Below are positions 33,756-43,200 of a stretch of DNA of 64,000 nt, piece after piece. A program made the translations under genes and the position numbers. Origin of the DNA: an uncultured Poribacteria bacterium. Lineage in GTDB: Bacteria; Poribacteria; WGA-4E; WGA-3G. The notes beneath the pieces were generated by a model. The model had not been told where the DNA came from. It saw only the letters and a list, made by a program, of their open reading frames with translations, and ran no database searches. The stretch is taken from the NCBI GenBank assembly GCA_951828515.1, contig OX639992.1, positions 2,582,217 through 2,646,216 of the forward strand. Reading direction: 5' to 3'. Position 1 is the stretch's first letter. Each line of letters begins with the position of its first letter.

Positions 33756-34880
33756 TTAAGAGGGTTTCCCAAAAAGAATTGCTTTTAGTCTTTGGGCAAT
33801 GATTTCTACCTCACCGGGCATGAGCGTTTGTCCATTGATGATGACACCCGCTTCCCCTGATCCAGGAATGTCAATGGAGGGTTCACCTTCTACGAGTTGC
33901 TGAAGGATTTCGTTCCGTGTAATGCCGAGCTGCTCCGCATCAAATCGGATTTCGGTACGGGGCATCGGTTGTCCGGCTTCGGAGGGAAAGATACGATGTA
34001 CTGTAACGCCTTGGATGTCCGAAAACACTTCGTCGTAGTAAGTAACCTGATCCTCGTAGGATTGTTGTAATTTGTCGTGATCCTGACCCAAGTACCATTC
34101 GACAGCAGCGAGTAGTCCTACCAGTTCTTCTTTCCCGACCTTCATTCCCCTACCGATAAAAGGGTGTGGTGGTCCGTTGAAGGCGATAGCATCAATTAAC
34201 GCTTTTTTTCCGACGATTAACCCACTACTCTGCGGTCCGCACAAGCCTTTTCCACCACTAAAGAGTACCAAATCAGCACCCATCTGAGTGAAACGCCATA
34301 GGTTTTCTGGGGGAGGTAACTGTGCGGCGGCATCAACAATGAGGGGGATGTTGTGCTTTTTGGCAATCGAGATGGCTTCTTCATAGGGGACCCAGAGATG
34401 TTCTCTACCGGGGTTTGCGAAATAGAAGATTGCGGCGGTCTTCTCCGTAATGGCGTTTTCTAACTCGTCAGGAGTTGTACCCTTTTCATCGCCTATCTCT
34501 ACAAAAGTGATGCCGACTTGCCGAACAGCATAATCATATCCGACACGACCATGACGATGCACAATAGCTTCACTTTTCATTGACGTGTCAAGATGAGGCA
34601 ATTTTTCGCGCTTGTCAGGGTCAAGTCCAGTGATACATGCCGCAGTGCTGAGTGTCAAGGCTGCAGCGGCACCACAGGAGACATACGCCGCTTCGTTATG
34701 GGTGAGTTTCGCAATCTCTTCCCCAACCCGTTTTTGGAGTTCAATGATGTCTACAAAATGCTTGGCGGCATCTGCCATCGCCGCGACAACTTCAGGCGGC
34801 ATAATCGAACCACCGAGCCGTGTGAGCGTTGCGTTGCCGTTGATGACTGTAGGGATGCCTAAGCGTTTGTAGATATTCAT
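33756..34880 (-). CDS. SelA-like PLP-dependent enzyme
   Basis: A 374-residue fold-type I PLP enzyme of the SelA/DgaE-like family (selenocysteine synthase relatives, many acting as ammonia lyases on amino-sugar acids). NGNATLTRLGGSIMPPEV, YVSCGAAAALTLSTAACITG, IFYFANPGREHLWVPYEEAI, IPLIVDAAAQLPPPENLWRF and LVLFSGGKGLCGPQSSG (Schiff-base lysine) define it. No selB or SelC-type tRNA is in view, so it is probably not a true SelA. With DgoD and the isomerases it fits a sugar-acid catabolism theme. Confidence 0.84.
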   Translation of the reverse strand: MNIYKRLGIPTVINGNATLTRLGGSIMPPEVVAAMADAAKHFVDIIELQKRVGEEIAKLTHNEAAYVSCGAAAALTLSTAACITGLDPDKREKLPHLDTSMKSEAIVHRHGRVGYDYAVRQVGITFVEIGDEKGTTPDELENAITEKTAAIFYFANPGREHLWVPYEEAISIAKKHNIPLIVDAAAQLPPPENLWRFTQMGADLVLFSGGKGLCGPQSSGLIVGKKALIDAIAFNGPPHPFIGRGMKVGKEELVGLLAAVEWYLGQDHDKLQQSYEDQVTYYDEVFSDIQGVTVHRIFPSEAGQPMPRTEIRFDAEQLGITRNEILQQLVEGEPSIDIPGSGEAGVIINGQTLMPGEVEIIAQRLKAILFGKPS

Positions 34881-34885
34881 TTGAG

Positions 34886-34980
34886 TGGTTATCGGAAACT
34901 ATCGGTTTTCAGCAAAGACATCTTGTGGCAGTTCTGCAATTTTTACATGCCACACACCGACTGCTGACTGCTGACAACCA
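34886..34980. repeat. Heptamer-phased repeat family A, copy 4
   Basis: One block is GTTATCGGAAACTATCGGTT and the other CCGACTGCTGACTGCTGACA. It fills the whole gap between the LolD-type gene stop and the SelA-like gene start. Confidence 0.75.
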
Positions 34981-34981
34981 T

Positions 34982-35794
34982 CTATCCGACTTCCTCACCG
35001 TCTAATTTACCGACGTGGAGGTCGATCTCATCGCGCGATTCAATCTTGTCCACCTTACCGTCTGCCATGTGGAAGATGCGGTCGGAGACGTCTAACATCT
35101 TGTGGTCGTGCGTTGCAGTGATGATGGTTACGCCGTTTTCAGCATTGAGTCGACGAAGTAGGGCGATGATTTCGAGTCCGGTTTTAGTGTCTAAGTTTCC
35201 CGTCGGTTCATCGGCGAGAACAATCGCAGGATCGTTTGCAAGCGAACGTGCGATTGCGACACGCTGTTGTTGTCCACCAGAGAGTTCTAACGGCTTGTGT
35301 TGCACGCGGTCACCCAATCCAACGAGTGTAAGGAGATCTACACCTTTCTCTCTGCTTTCGTCTGCGCTCATACCGGCGAAAATCATCGGGAGTGAGACGT
35401 TTTCGAGTGCCGTCATAACAGGAATGAGGTTAAACGATTGAAAGATATAACCGATCTTTCGACAGCGGAGCCATGCGAGTTCGTACGCGTCAAGTTGCGC
35501 GATGTCCACCTCGTCGATGTAAACTCTGCCTTCGGTCGGTTTGTCTAAACCACCAATCATGTTGAAAAGGGTCGACTTCCCTGAGCCGGAGGGACCCATA
35601 ATAGAGATATATTCACCGCGCTGGATTTGGAAATTAACACCGCGGAGAGCATCCACGGTCTGCGTTCCCATTTCATATCGCTTGATGAGGTTCCTGACGC
35701 GAACTGTATTTTCCTTCGGAAGAATGCGTTGGAGCTTTTCTGGCGTTTCGGCGAGAATTGCACTCACATCGCCGATTTCTGTTGGGATGTTCAT
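34982..35794 (-). CDS. LolD/MacB-type ABC transporter ATPase
   Basis: A 270-residue ATPase with a 35-residue N-terminal extension before the core (VRVRNLIKRYEMGTQTVDAL). IMGPSGSGKSTLFNMIGG is Walker A, ELSGGQQQRVAIARSLANDP the signature, IVLADEPTGNLDTKTGLEII Walker B, and ITATHDHKMLDVSDRIFHM the switch region. This is the type that pairs with FtsX/LolC/MacB permeases. It heads a minus-strand run that also contains the giant FtsX-type protein, its likely partner (inference). Confidence 0.9.
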   Translation of the reverse strand: MNIPTEIGDVSAILAETPEKLQRILPKENTVRVRNLIKRYEMGTQTVDALRGVNFQIQRGEYISIMGPSGSGKSTLFNMIGGLDKPTEGRVYIDEVDIAQLDAYELAWLRCRKIGYIFQSFNLIPVMTALENVSLPMIFAGMSADESREKGVDLLTLVGLGDRVQHKPLELSGGQQQRVAIARSLANDPAIVLADEPTGNLDTKTGLEIIALLRRLNAENGVTIITATHDHKMLDVSDRIFHMADGKVDKIESRDEIDLHVGKLDGEEVG

Positions 35795-35836
35795 TTTTTT
35801 CTCCTATTTTACCTAAATTTCCGATGAAGGCACGGG

Positions 35837-36304
35837 TTATCGTCTCTGCCAGAATCCAAAGAGTCCTGATTTTTCAGGTTCGGGTTCGGGCGTTACGGGG
35901 GCATTCTGTTGAGGATTCGGAATGGCGAACCCTATGAAATTCCGTTTGCCAAGTTGCTGCATAAATGTAAAGAGGGACGTTTCCGCTTCTTTCCGAGTCA
36001 ATTGGTACTGGTTTTGGACTCCCTTTATAATCTGTGAAATGGTATGCTTACCGTCGCACATCTTCCACACATAAGTTCCGATGGAATCTAATACAATAAC
36101 CCTTTTATCGGGGAGCATAAAAAGTTTGCTGGCGAGTCGGGTCCAGAGTTTGTCTTTCTGTGGAACAACGAGCGAGGCTTCGCCTTTGTCATCTATCTCC
36201 CAGTTTATCAACTGGTTCCGAACAGGGAACGACTTCATGATCCGAGTCCGATCCATATCCGGACGTTTCTTAAGTTTGAGAGCGTATAGAATTCTGTTTA
36301 GCAT
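35837..36304 (-). CDS. PqqD-like peptide-chaperone (RRE) protein
   Basis: A 155-residue protein. Residues 25-120 have the PqqD order: NQLINWEIDDKGEASLVVPQ, KRVIVLDSIGTYVWKMCDGK, HTISQIIKGVQNQYQLTRKE, AETSLFTFMQQLGKRNFIGF. PqqD domains bind precursor peptides for radical-SAM or other modifying enzymes (RiPP recognition elements). No radical-SAM gene or obvious precursor is nearby. The C-terminal tail (TPEPEPEKSGLFGFW) is a flexible linker. The start region is duplicated in an 83-base tandem repeat, giving an upstream short frame that ends over this start codon. Confidence 0.78.
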   Translation of the reverse strand: MLNRILYALKLKKRPDMDRTRIMKSFPVRNQLINWEIDDKGEASLVVPQKDKLWTRLASKLFMLPDKRVIVLDSIGTYVWKMCDGKHTISQIIKGVQNQYQLTRKEAETSLFTFMQQLGKRNFIGFAIPNPQQNAPVTPEPEPEKSGLFGFWQRR

Positions 36305-36417
36305 CTTTTAATGGTTGTCGGTACGGAAATCTGCTCCATATCCGGACGTTTCTTAAGTTTGAGAGCGTATAGAATTCTGTTTAGCATCTTTTAATGGTTG
36401 TCGGTACGGAAATCTGC
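36252..36417. repeat. Perfect 83-base tandem duplication over the PqqD start
   Basis: Positions 36252-36334 and 36335-36417 are identical. The unit holds the first 17 codons and start of the PqqD-like gene and the adjoining edge of repeat A. As 83 is not a multiple of three, the outer copy is out of frame. Confidence 0.95.
36298..36387 (-). CDS. 29-codon upstream frame created by the duplication
   Basis: The outer copy starts MLNRILYALKLKKRPDM, like the real gene, then reads EQISVPTTIKRC and stops at a TAA that overlaps the real start (ATGCTAA). It could act as a leader peptide coupled to the PqqD-like gene, or as an inert by-product. There is no direct evidence of translation. Confidence 0.4.
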   Translation of the reverse strand: MLNRILYALKLKKRPDMEQISVPTTIKRC

Positions 36418-36507
36418 ATGAGCAGATTTTCTTTCAGTCATCAGTTAAAAGGTCTCATTTAACCGAAGTCTCTTTACCGACTGCTGATTGCTGACTGCTG
36501 ACCGCTA
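36395..36507. repeat. Heptamer-phased repeat family A, copy 5
   Basis: One arm is GGTTGTCGGTACGG...TCAGTCATCAGTTAAAAGG and the other CGACTGCTGATTGCTGACTG continuing CTGACCGCTATTA, which includes the stop codon of the next gene. The first arm is shared with the 83-base duplication. Confidence 0.75.
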
Positions 36508-37554
36508 TTAGTGGCATGCAATACTTTCAGCAACCTTTTGAACGGTCGAACGTGCATCGGTACTGCCGATGGATTGGATAACATAGATACGGTTGGACTG
36601 ATTACATTGCCATAGATGAAATACAAGTGCTGTCCTTTTGGATAACTTATCAAACATCAACACGGGACTGAATGGCACACCATCATAGAGCCGCGTCTGT
36701 TCCCCAATAAGCGTCAGGCGTTCATCCATCGAATCTGTATCGGATGTTACTTCAAACCCATAGCCACGAATGGCTTTTGCGTATTTGGCACGAAACCATG
36801 CCTCTAATGGATTTTCGGCATCTTTATGGTCGCTCAGCATCACTTCTGCTGGTCCATATCGCTCCACACTCAGTCGTCCTTTGTCGGAGACGGACGAAGT
36901 TACCTCACCCCTACGATCTTCTATAGAACCATTATTTCGTAGGCGACTGCTTGCCAGTTTCGCAAGCCTTACTGCACTCTGAAAGCGAACAGGCTTTGCA
37001 GCGAAGGCAAACAACAGGTAACCACTGAGCAGTTTCTGACTTTCCAACTTGTATTCTTTCGGAACCCCTAACTTAAGTCCGTAAGCACTCCAGAGCGTTA
37101 GGGGTGCGTCCCCGCGGTCTGTAATTGATTTGAAAATCCGAAGAACCGTGGGTCGCCAATTCTCCTTGAGCCGTCCCATCACCTGTACGATTGTAATTCG
37201 TTTCCCAGTGTGAAAAATCAGCCCATTCGCACGAATACTCCCCTTCCAACTAAAACCGAGAACGGTGCGTCCATCAGAAAATTCGTCTTCTTTGATGAGA
37301 TTAACGTTCCGGCGGAAGGAGAGTTCGGTGCCCTTCTTATAAGTCTTGCGAATCAACTTGAAGTATTCGTCAAGCGTCGCATGAAGGTCTGGCTTTTTGC
37401 GTCGGGTATGCGCCCATTTGAGCTCAAGACGAGGCATCTCTGCATCGTCGAGTCGGAGATATCCTGTTTTCTGATCTCCGCTGAGTCCGCTAAGTTCCCA
37501 TGTCGTGGGGATTTCGAGTTGTATGCCTGCCCAGCCAAAAAGTGTCCAGTCCAT
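36508..37554 (-). CDS. Unknown protein with two copies of one domain
   Basis: A 348-residue soluble protein with no family I know. Two halves appear homologous. WTLFGWAGIQLEIPTTWELS...GYLRLDDAEMPRLELKWA at residues 3-50 corresponds to LWSAYGLKLGVPKEYKLESQ...GYLLFAFAAKPVRFQSAVR around 155-200. Each is followed by a helical part and a strand pair ending in HLWQCNQSNRIYVIQSI or GLIFHTGKRITIVQVMGRL. This pattern of a small alpha/beta unit repeated in tandem suggests a PsbP/Mog1-like fold (weak guess from strand order). It lies between the PqqD-like gene and the OPT-like transporter, all on one strand. Confidence 0.7.
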   Translation of the reverse strand: MDWTLFGWAGIQLEIPTTWELSGLSGDQKTGYLRLDDAEMPRLELKWAHTRRKKPDLHATLDEYFKLIRKTYKKGTELSFRRNVNLIKEDEFSDGRTVLGFSWKGSIRANGLIFHTGKRITIVQVMGRLKENWRPTVLRIFKSITDRGDAPLTLWSAYGLKLGVPKEYKLESQKLLSGYLLFAFAAKPVRFQSAVRLAKLASSRLRNNGSIEDRRGEVTSSVSDKGRLSVERYGPAEVMLSDHKDAENPLEAWFRAKYAKAIRGYGFEVTSDTDSMDERLTLIGEQTRLYDGVPFSPVLMFDKLSKRTALVFHLWQCNQSNRIYVIQSIGSTDARSTVQKVAESIACH

Positions 37555-37559
37555 TTTTT

Positions 37560-37687
37560 TATAGTTATCAGTTATCAGAAGAATCGCTATCGGTTTCCAT
37601 CAGCCATCAGCCATCAGCCATCAGTTAAAACGCAAACGTTACAGAACGCATCTTTTCTGACCGCTGATTGCTGACCCCTGACGGCTA
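37560..37687. repeat. Heptamer-phased repeat family A, copy 6
   Basis: Shows the clearest heptamer phase: CCATCAG repeats four times (37597-37624). It is flanked on one side by GTTATCAGTTATCAG and on the other by TGACCGCTGATTGCTGACCC. It ends in the stop codon of the OPT-like gene. Confidence 0.8.
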
Positions 37688-39703
37688 TTAAAACGGTTTG
37701 ACGATAACGGCTTTAGAGACAAGGGCTATTGCGACAGTTCCCATACCGATCAGACCGACGCCGCAGGCAAACCCTGCCGCAAGTACCGGATTGAACATGT
37801 ACCAACGCCGCATTCCAAATCGCTTAATCATGTAGAACCGCCCGATAATTGCACCGAGTAATCGGGCAACCATGCTTCCCGGATCCGCGCCGATGCCACC
37901 GACAATACCGTAGAACCACATTGAGGGTAGTTTAAATACCCACAACATTCCATAGATTGCAAGGCTTCCGGTAAATCCAGCAGCGATGTAATCCCCCCGA
38001 ATTGCTTGAAGCATTTGGCTATTTCCATCCCGAAGTGACGTTTTCCAGAGACATTCATTTGTCGCGTTAATGGGCCACATCATCTGTGCGAATGGATATT
38101 GGGCACTCGGGATAGGTGCAATCTTCCAAATAAAGTGAAGCACCACAATTCCACTGACAAGTAGGATCGGCATAATCAGTAGGGTGCCAGCGAGATTTGA
38201 AGTGAAGGTAGTTCCTGTCAATTCGAGGACTCGCCAACTCTGCGTGCCGCGTCCATAATCTTCGTCTGGGAGTGGCGCGAACCAGATATCTACCTCTTCA
38301 TAGCGGCTCAAAATAAAGGTAATTTCGTGTAGATACGGTATCTCAAATAGGTCGCGCCCCAATACACCGAAGGTCCGTGCGGTAATATACGAATTGATCG
38401 GTGTATACAGGAAAGCATAACCTAACAGGAAACTCAACGGGAAATTCGGGACCATCCAGTGAATGAGCCATACAAATCCACCCATACCGAGGAGCCACAT
38501 TAATCCCATCAACCATATCGGGAAATCACCACGGTTCGGAGGCGGAGCGAAGGAACCGCGTTCGCCTGCGGTTTTCTGAGCCCTCCGCATTTTAAAGAGC
38601 ATCGGAATCGAAGCCGCCATACCTGCGATGGCGAAGCTAAAGGATTTTCCCATGCCGGCACTCTGCCAGAAATCCAGTCTGTTGAACAACTCGACACCAC
38701 GAACATCCAAACCCGGAGACCATTGGTGGAGAATCTCATACCGGTAAAGGATTTGTGGGTTCAAGACAAATTGCGTCGCCATTGCGGCAATAAATTCTGT
38801 CATCACAATCGGGAACGGTAACACGAACCCGAAGAGCATTTGTCCAAAGTCGGTTCGGAGGGCGAAAACACCCGTTGGTGCGAAACCTTCTATACTCTGT
38901 GTGAAATCTATCCACGGGATCTTCAGAATCTGAATCGGCTGACTCATCATGACACCGGTGAGCGCAGGCACACCGATGTAAAGGAAGCCCCAGATAAGTC
39001 CTGCCATTGAGCCAATAGAAAAGACCCGCCATCGCCACGTCTCTTCTTTGCCTGTCGTTTCTGCGAGTGCTGTTGCCCCTTGGGCACTAATCGGTGCCAT
39101 CGGATATGGGAGTCGCTCGAGGTCCGCCGTGAGCCGGAACAGAATATACTGTCCGCTGACAAAACGCAGGGTACCCAAGAGTTTTCCTATGAGATAGATA
39201 CCGATAGGCAGGAACCAGTCTGGATGTATCAGACTTCGCGTGAGCACGCCGACGGAATCACCTGCGGGTACAATCCATTCTGGAATCTTATCCGCGATTT
39301 CGTAGGATGCCGCCTGCGGGGTGTTGACAAAGTAGGCGTACCAGATAAAGTTCCGGTACTGAAGCCCACTTCCGACAGCTGCCCCTGTTAACCCGAGGAG
39401 CATGTAAAGCTCCTGTCGCCGGGCAGTTGTAAAGGAACGCCGCGCGAGTTCGGTAAATAGAATAACGGCAACCCAAGGTGCTGCACCAGCACCGGATTCA
39501 CCGGATACATAACTCAGATAGATGGAACCCGGCATCATCAGCAGGCCAACGAAAAGTGCTCCGATGAACACCTTAATTGTTAGCCCTGACTCAAAGGTAC
39601 GAATACCGCCTTCAATGTCGTATCGCTGTGCCCAAGCTTGCCATTCATCTGCTTGTGATACTCTTTCTCTCGCCAAATTGAGTGCTCTCCTTCCATTAGT
39701 CAT
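37688..39703 (-). CDS. OPT-like multi-pass transporter (DUF6785/DUF6784-type)
   Basis: A 671-residue integral membrane protein with about 13-15 hydrophobic helices. FESGLTIKVFIGALFVGLLM, FGQMLFGFVLPFPIVMTEFI, PNFPLSFLLGYAFLYTPINS, GDYIAAGFTGSLAIYGMLW and LLGAIIGRFYMIKRFGMRRW show an arrangement like oligopeptide (OPT) transporters. The PLPDEDYGRGTQSWRVLEL loop sits in a large soluble segment. I place it in the OPT-like group found in planctomycete-type genomes from memory. The substrate is unknown, possibly peptides. It lies between the unknown two-domain gene and a small membrane protein gene upstream of it. Confidence 0.75.
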   Translation of the reverse strand: MTNGRRALNLARERVSQADEWQAWAQRYDIEGGIRTFESGLTIKVFIGALFVGLLMMPGSIYLSYVSGESGAGAAPWVAVILFTELARRSFTTARRQELYMLLGLTGAAVGSGLQYRNFIWYAYFVNTPQAASYEIADKIPEWIVPAGDSVGVLTRSLIHPDWFLPIGIYLIGKLLGTLRFVSGQYILFRLTADLERLPYPMAPISAQGATALAETTGKEETWRWRVFSIGSMAGLIWGFLYIGVPALTGVMMSQPIQILKIPWIDFTQSIEGFAPTGVFALRTDFGQMLFGFVLPFPIVMTEFIAAMATQFVLNPQILYRYEILHQWSPGLDVRGVELFNRLDFWQSAGMGKSFSFAIAGMAASIPMLFKMRRAQKTAGERGSFAPPPNRGDFPIWLMGLMWLLGMGGFVWLIHWMVPNFPLSFLLGYAFLYTPINSYITARTFGVLGRDLFEIPYLHEITFILSRYEEVDIWFAPLPDEDYGRGTQSWRVLELTGTTFTSNLAGTLLIMPILLVSGIVVLHFIWKIAPIPSAQYPFAQMMWPINATNECLWKTSLRDGNSQMLQAIRGDYIAAGFTGSLAIYGMLWVFKLPSMWFYGIVGGIGADPGSMVARLLGAIIGRFYMIKRFGMRRWYMFNPVLAAGFACGVGLIGMGTVAIALVSKAVIVKPF

Positions 39704-39774
39704 CGGTTATCGGTTATCAGTTATCGGTAGAAATTGGCTTTCTGACAACCGATAACTGATGACTGACAACTAAT
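39703..39774. repeat. Heptamer-phased repeat family A, copy 7 (compact hairpin)
   Basis: The shortest copy and an almost complete palindrome: GTCATCGGTTATCGGTTATC AGTTATCGGT on one side, ACCGATAACTGATGACTGAC on the other, with a loop of about 20 bases between. It lies between the OPT-like gene and the small membrane gene. Confidence 0.85.
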
Positions 39775-39776
39775 TC

Positions 39777-39965
39777 TTACTCTTCCCCTGGTTCTTCGGT
39801 GTCGCCGGTGTCTCGTAGTTCTTCCCAGAAATGTGCACAGAAAATACCAACTGTCAGCACAAGAGCTGAGAACATCTGCCATTGCCAACGTCCTTTGAGG
39901 GCGAAAATACTGAACAGCCATAAGAAGGTGCCAATGATGATAATAAGACTTGCTAATTTTTCCAT
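39777..39965 (-). CDS. Small membrane protein
   Basis: A 62-residue protein with two predicted helices (ASLIIIIGTFLWLFSIFAL and QMFSALVLTVGIFCAHFW) joined by KGRWQW, and an acidic tail (EELRDTGDTEEPGEE). No known family. Its place between the OPT-like transporter and the giant FtsX protein, with the same spacing element, suggests an accessory membrane subunit. Confidence 0.65.
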   Translation of the reverse strand: MEKLASLIIIIGTFLWLFSIFALKGRWQWQMFSALVLTVGIFCAHFWEELRDTGDTEEPGEE

Positions 39966-39966
39966 T

Positions 39967-40135
39967 TTTTAACTATGGTCCTCTGAGCATCGTTCTGTAT
40001 GGGCTGGCGTTACCCAGCCCTGGTTACGCATTGACTGCGCATTTCACGATGATTTCTGATTAATTTTCTGCTGGGTTTGGGAACTATTACGTGCTCCTAA
40101 TTTTCGTTTGGACTTTACCGAAAACCTGCCCAAAA
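39967..40135 (-). repeat. Interspersed repeat family C, copy 1
   Basis: Matches 51936-52065 by eye over TTTTTTAACTATGGTCCTC, GAGCATCG, GATTAATTTTCTG/GGTTAATTCTG, ATTACGTGCTCCTAATTTTC and ACCGAAAACCTGC. An extra hairpin (GGGCTGG...CCAGCCC) interrupts this copy. It ends one base before the start codon of the small membrane gene. Confidence 0.8.
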
Positions 40136-40208
40136 TATTGTCTCACAAGCTTCCTCTATAGGATACCTACGCAAGGAGGACAACCCAGATTTAATAATTT
40201 CAAAAACC

Positions 40209-43200
40209 TTAATCTGCCGGTGTCGGTACGGGATCCATCTGTGCTGTTTCTTCGTCCACCCCGTCTGTGCCTTCGGTTCTTCCGCGTTCATGAAACTCTG
40301 CCCTGATATCAACGCTAAACGTCCGCCAGATCAAAAGCTGTTTCCGCAGCAAGTTCAGGAACCGTCGGTTAACTCGCTTCCAAGAGGCAATCTCACCACT
40401 CTCGCGATGCACATCCAACGTGATTTTGTAAAGATCTTCTTCTTCACCACCCACCGGGGATGTGACAAACTGAATAGACTGGCTCACACCCAAGTCATAA
40501 GGTGCCAACCAAACCATCATCCCGATCTGATAGGAATCTTCAGTTTCCAATTGGCTAAACGCAACTTGGTCTGTGTAGAAATCACTGGCAGATTCGTCTG
40601 CATGCGCCTCGAAATAATCTCGCATAAAGACGTTCAGACCGAGTGCCTCTTCTTCAAGAACGGTGAAAGGCAGGTTGAAATGCCATACATCGCCTTCAGG
40701 TTCCGGGAGTTTCCATTTACGTTCAATATCGGGAACAGCCATCCGTGAGGCTTTGATCGCTGGGTACAGCGTACTCAACAGCACGACGATCATGACGATA
40801 ATCGTTGCAACAACGGTTGACATTGACGAATAGTTGAGTGTTAACCCAGCAAGCCAGCCGAAATGCACAAGGGTTGTTGCTATCGCTTGTCCCATGAGAT
40901 AACCTAACACCGCACCAACGATGGCGTATACGCATGCCTCTGCCAGGAAGAGGAAGGCGATATGCACAGGTGCGAGTCCGACGGAACTGTAAATACCGAT
41001 TTCTCGGACCCGTTCATAGACAGCACCAAGCATGGTGTTAAGGACGATAAGAGCCGCGATAAGGATCGGTACAAACAAGTTACCCATCCCGCTGAAACTC
41101 GTCATTCCGATACTACTGTAGAGGTATGTATCTTTATCACGCCCCACGAAGAAGTCAAGAGCAATGCGGTTCATAAGCGGTGCCATGATGAGATCCAACT
41201 TATCTATTGCCTCTAATAATTGTGGGTCGTCCTCTCTCGGTTCCATGTTAACAGCAACGCTTCGGAGCGTCCCACCTTGGTTCATGACCACCTCGTATGG
41301 TAGGATGGCGACACTGTCTGGTGTGAGATGGAGGTACTTCTGTAATTCACCTTCAAGCGTCTCATCACCGGTGGCACCGCGGCTCCGCTGCTGTTGCATT
41401 AACTGATAATCAACAGGTGTAAGTTCTTCTCCATCGTTATCGGTGAGGTCCTTGAAGCCGATACCGAGGACACCGACGACGGTAAAGTCCGCGCCGTAGA
41501 CAGAAACGGTGGCTTTCCCCATATCGCTTTCGGTGATCTTGAGCAACTCTGCCATCCCTTTGGGTAGCACAATAGCGTAGGGCCACTCTGTCGGCCATTC
41601 GTCAGCATCTGCAGGGTCAAACCATTTTCCGTATTGAAGGTATCTGTTGATGCCGCTGACACCGGGTTCGGACTCGTTCATGCCCACGAGCATGTTTGCA
41701 GCGAAAGTCAATGCTTCACCCGTGAGTTGGTGCGTCGGCGGCGATGGATCTGCTGGGTTTTCCGTACGTGTGAGTTGGACAAACGATTGGTCACCAGTTC
41801 CTGACGATTGATACCATGCCCGCGGGGCGACGACATTCCGGACAATCAGTAGGGATTCTTCGTCTACCTGTTCAATAAAGCCACCTTCTTCTAAATCCCT
41901 GCGTGCTTCTGCGATGTCAATCGGTTGCTGCCCTTGCTTGATTAAGAGTTCGTTCTTACGTTGAAGAAGTCGTTCTAAAGCGGTAAGTGTGATTTGCGTC
42001 TTTTGCATGTCATTCAGCACGGAGGTAAGCACCGGTTCCTCAAGTGGACGCCAATACTGGTCACGAATGAGGAGTCCGGTATAGCGCGGTGTCACTTGCG
42101 GGAGGCTCGTTCTATTCGGGTGCATAAACGTCCGCACGGAGGTAAACGATATAACAGTAAAGGTAAGGATTACCAACGTACAACATGTCAGGATCGTTCG
42201 CCCTTTTCGCTTCCGCATGTTGGAAATACCTAAACTAAATGCGGCAGCACTCGCACTCAACCTACCGACATCGGCTTTATAAACCTTACTGCCCTCTTGC
42301 CGGATCTTTTCGAGTTGCTCCTCGAATTTTCGGACAATGATACTGATGACAATGACCGTCAATGCAAGCACTACGAACGCGATCAGGATAATCACAGGTG
42401 TGGTGGTAATCTGGAATGCCGGGTGAACTTGGCTTAGGAAGAAAAATACAAGTAAAAAGATACCGAATGATCCCAAAATCTGCTTGTGGATATTCGGGAA
42501 TCCGAAAATGAGTCGCTCCATAAAGTACGCGAACGGCATGAGTAAAGCGAGATAGAACATTACACCGTTAACGACATCGTTACCGGTCTGTTTGACATCC
42601 GGATATGCCCGCGATTCGTAGCCCCATGCCGCACGGGCGAGTTTGAGGGCTTGTTGATAGTCGCTTTGGAGTAATTCAGTCTCGGCGCGTGCGAGGTAAT
42701 CGTTCGCAAATTGATGGAGTTTATCAAGTCGGTCACTGGAGATACCAAACCGTTTATAAAGCCGTGAGCGGTTCTCATCGAGCCACCACATATCCCGGAC
42801 AACAACGTACGGAGTGAGACGAATCTGCCCGTTTTCTCGGACAACAAATCCTTCACCCGTGTAAAGCGTCGGATTCTTCATACCGCTCTTTGTCGCTTTG
42901 ATGAGCAGGAGACGTTTACCGATCTGTCCGTATGCCATCCCGATTTTAATGCGGGTGTTAGGTTCACTATACACAAGGGCAATAGGTTCAGCTGCAGACA
43001 CACCTTCTTGCTGCCACGGTTTAGACATCCCGAACTTCTCCGGCGAACTGTCGGTAAGAGCGTCATAGACTTCGAGTTCCCGTAGCGTCCGAAGATACCG
43101 CTGATCTACCAAGTCGTAAATGGTTGTGGATACACAGGGGAATGTAACAACACGACAACCGCGCCTGCGGGTATTAATGGGAACTTTATTCGGCAGTAAT

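Noticed and set aside
33756-34880. A true selenocysteine synthase (selA)
   Set aside because: The fold matches, but no selB, selD or selenocysteine tRNA is visible and the SelA-like family includes many sugar-acid ammonia lyases.
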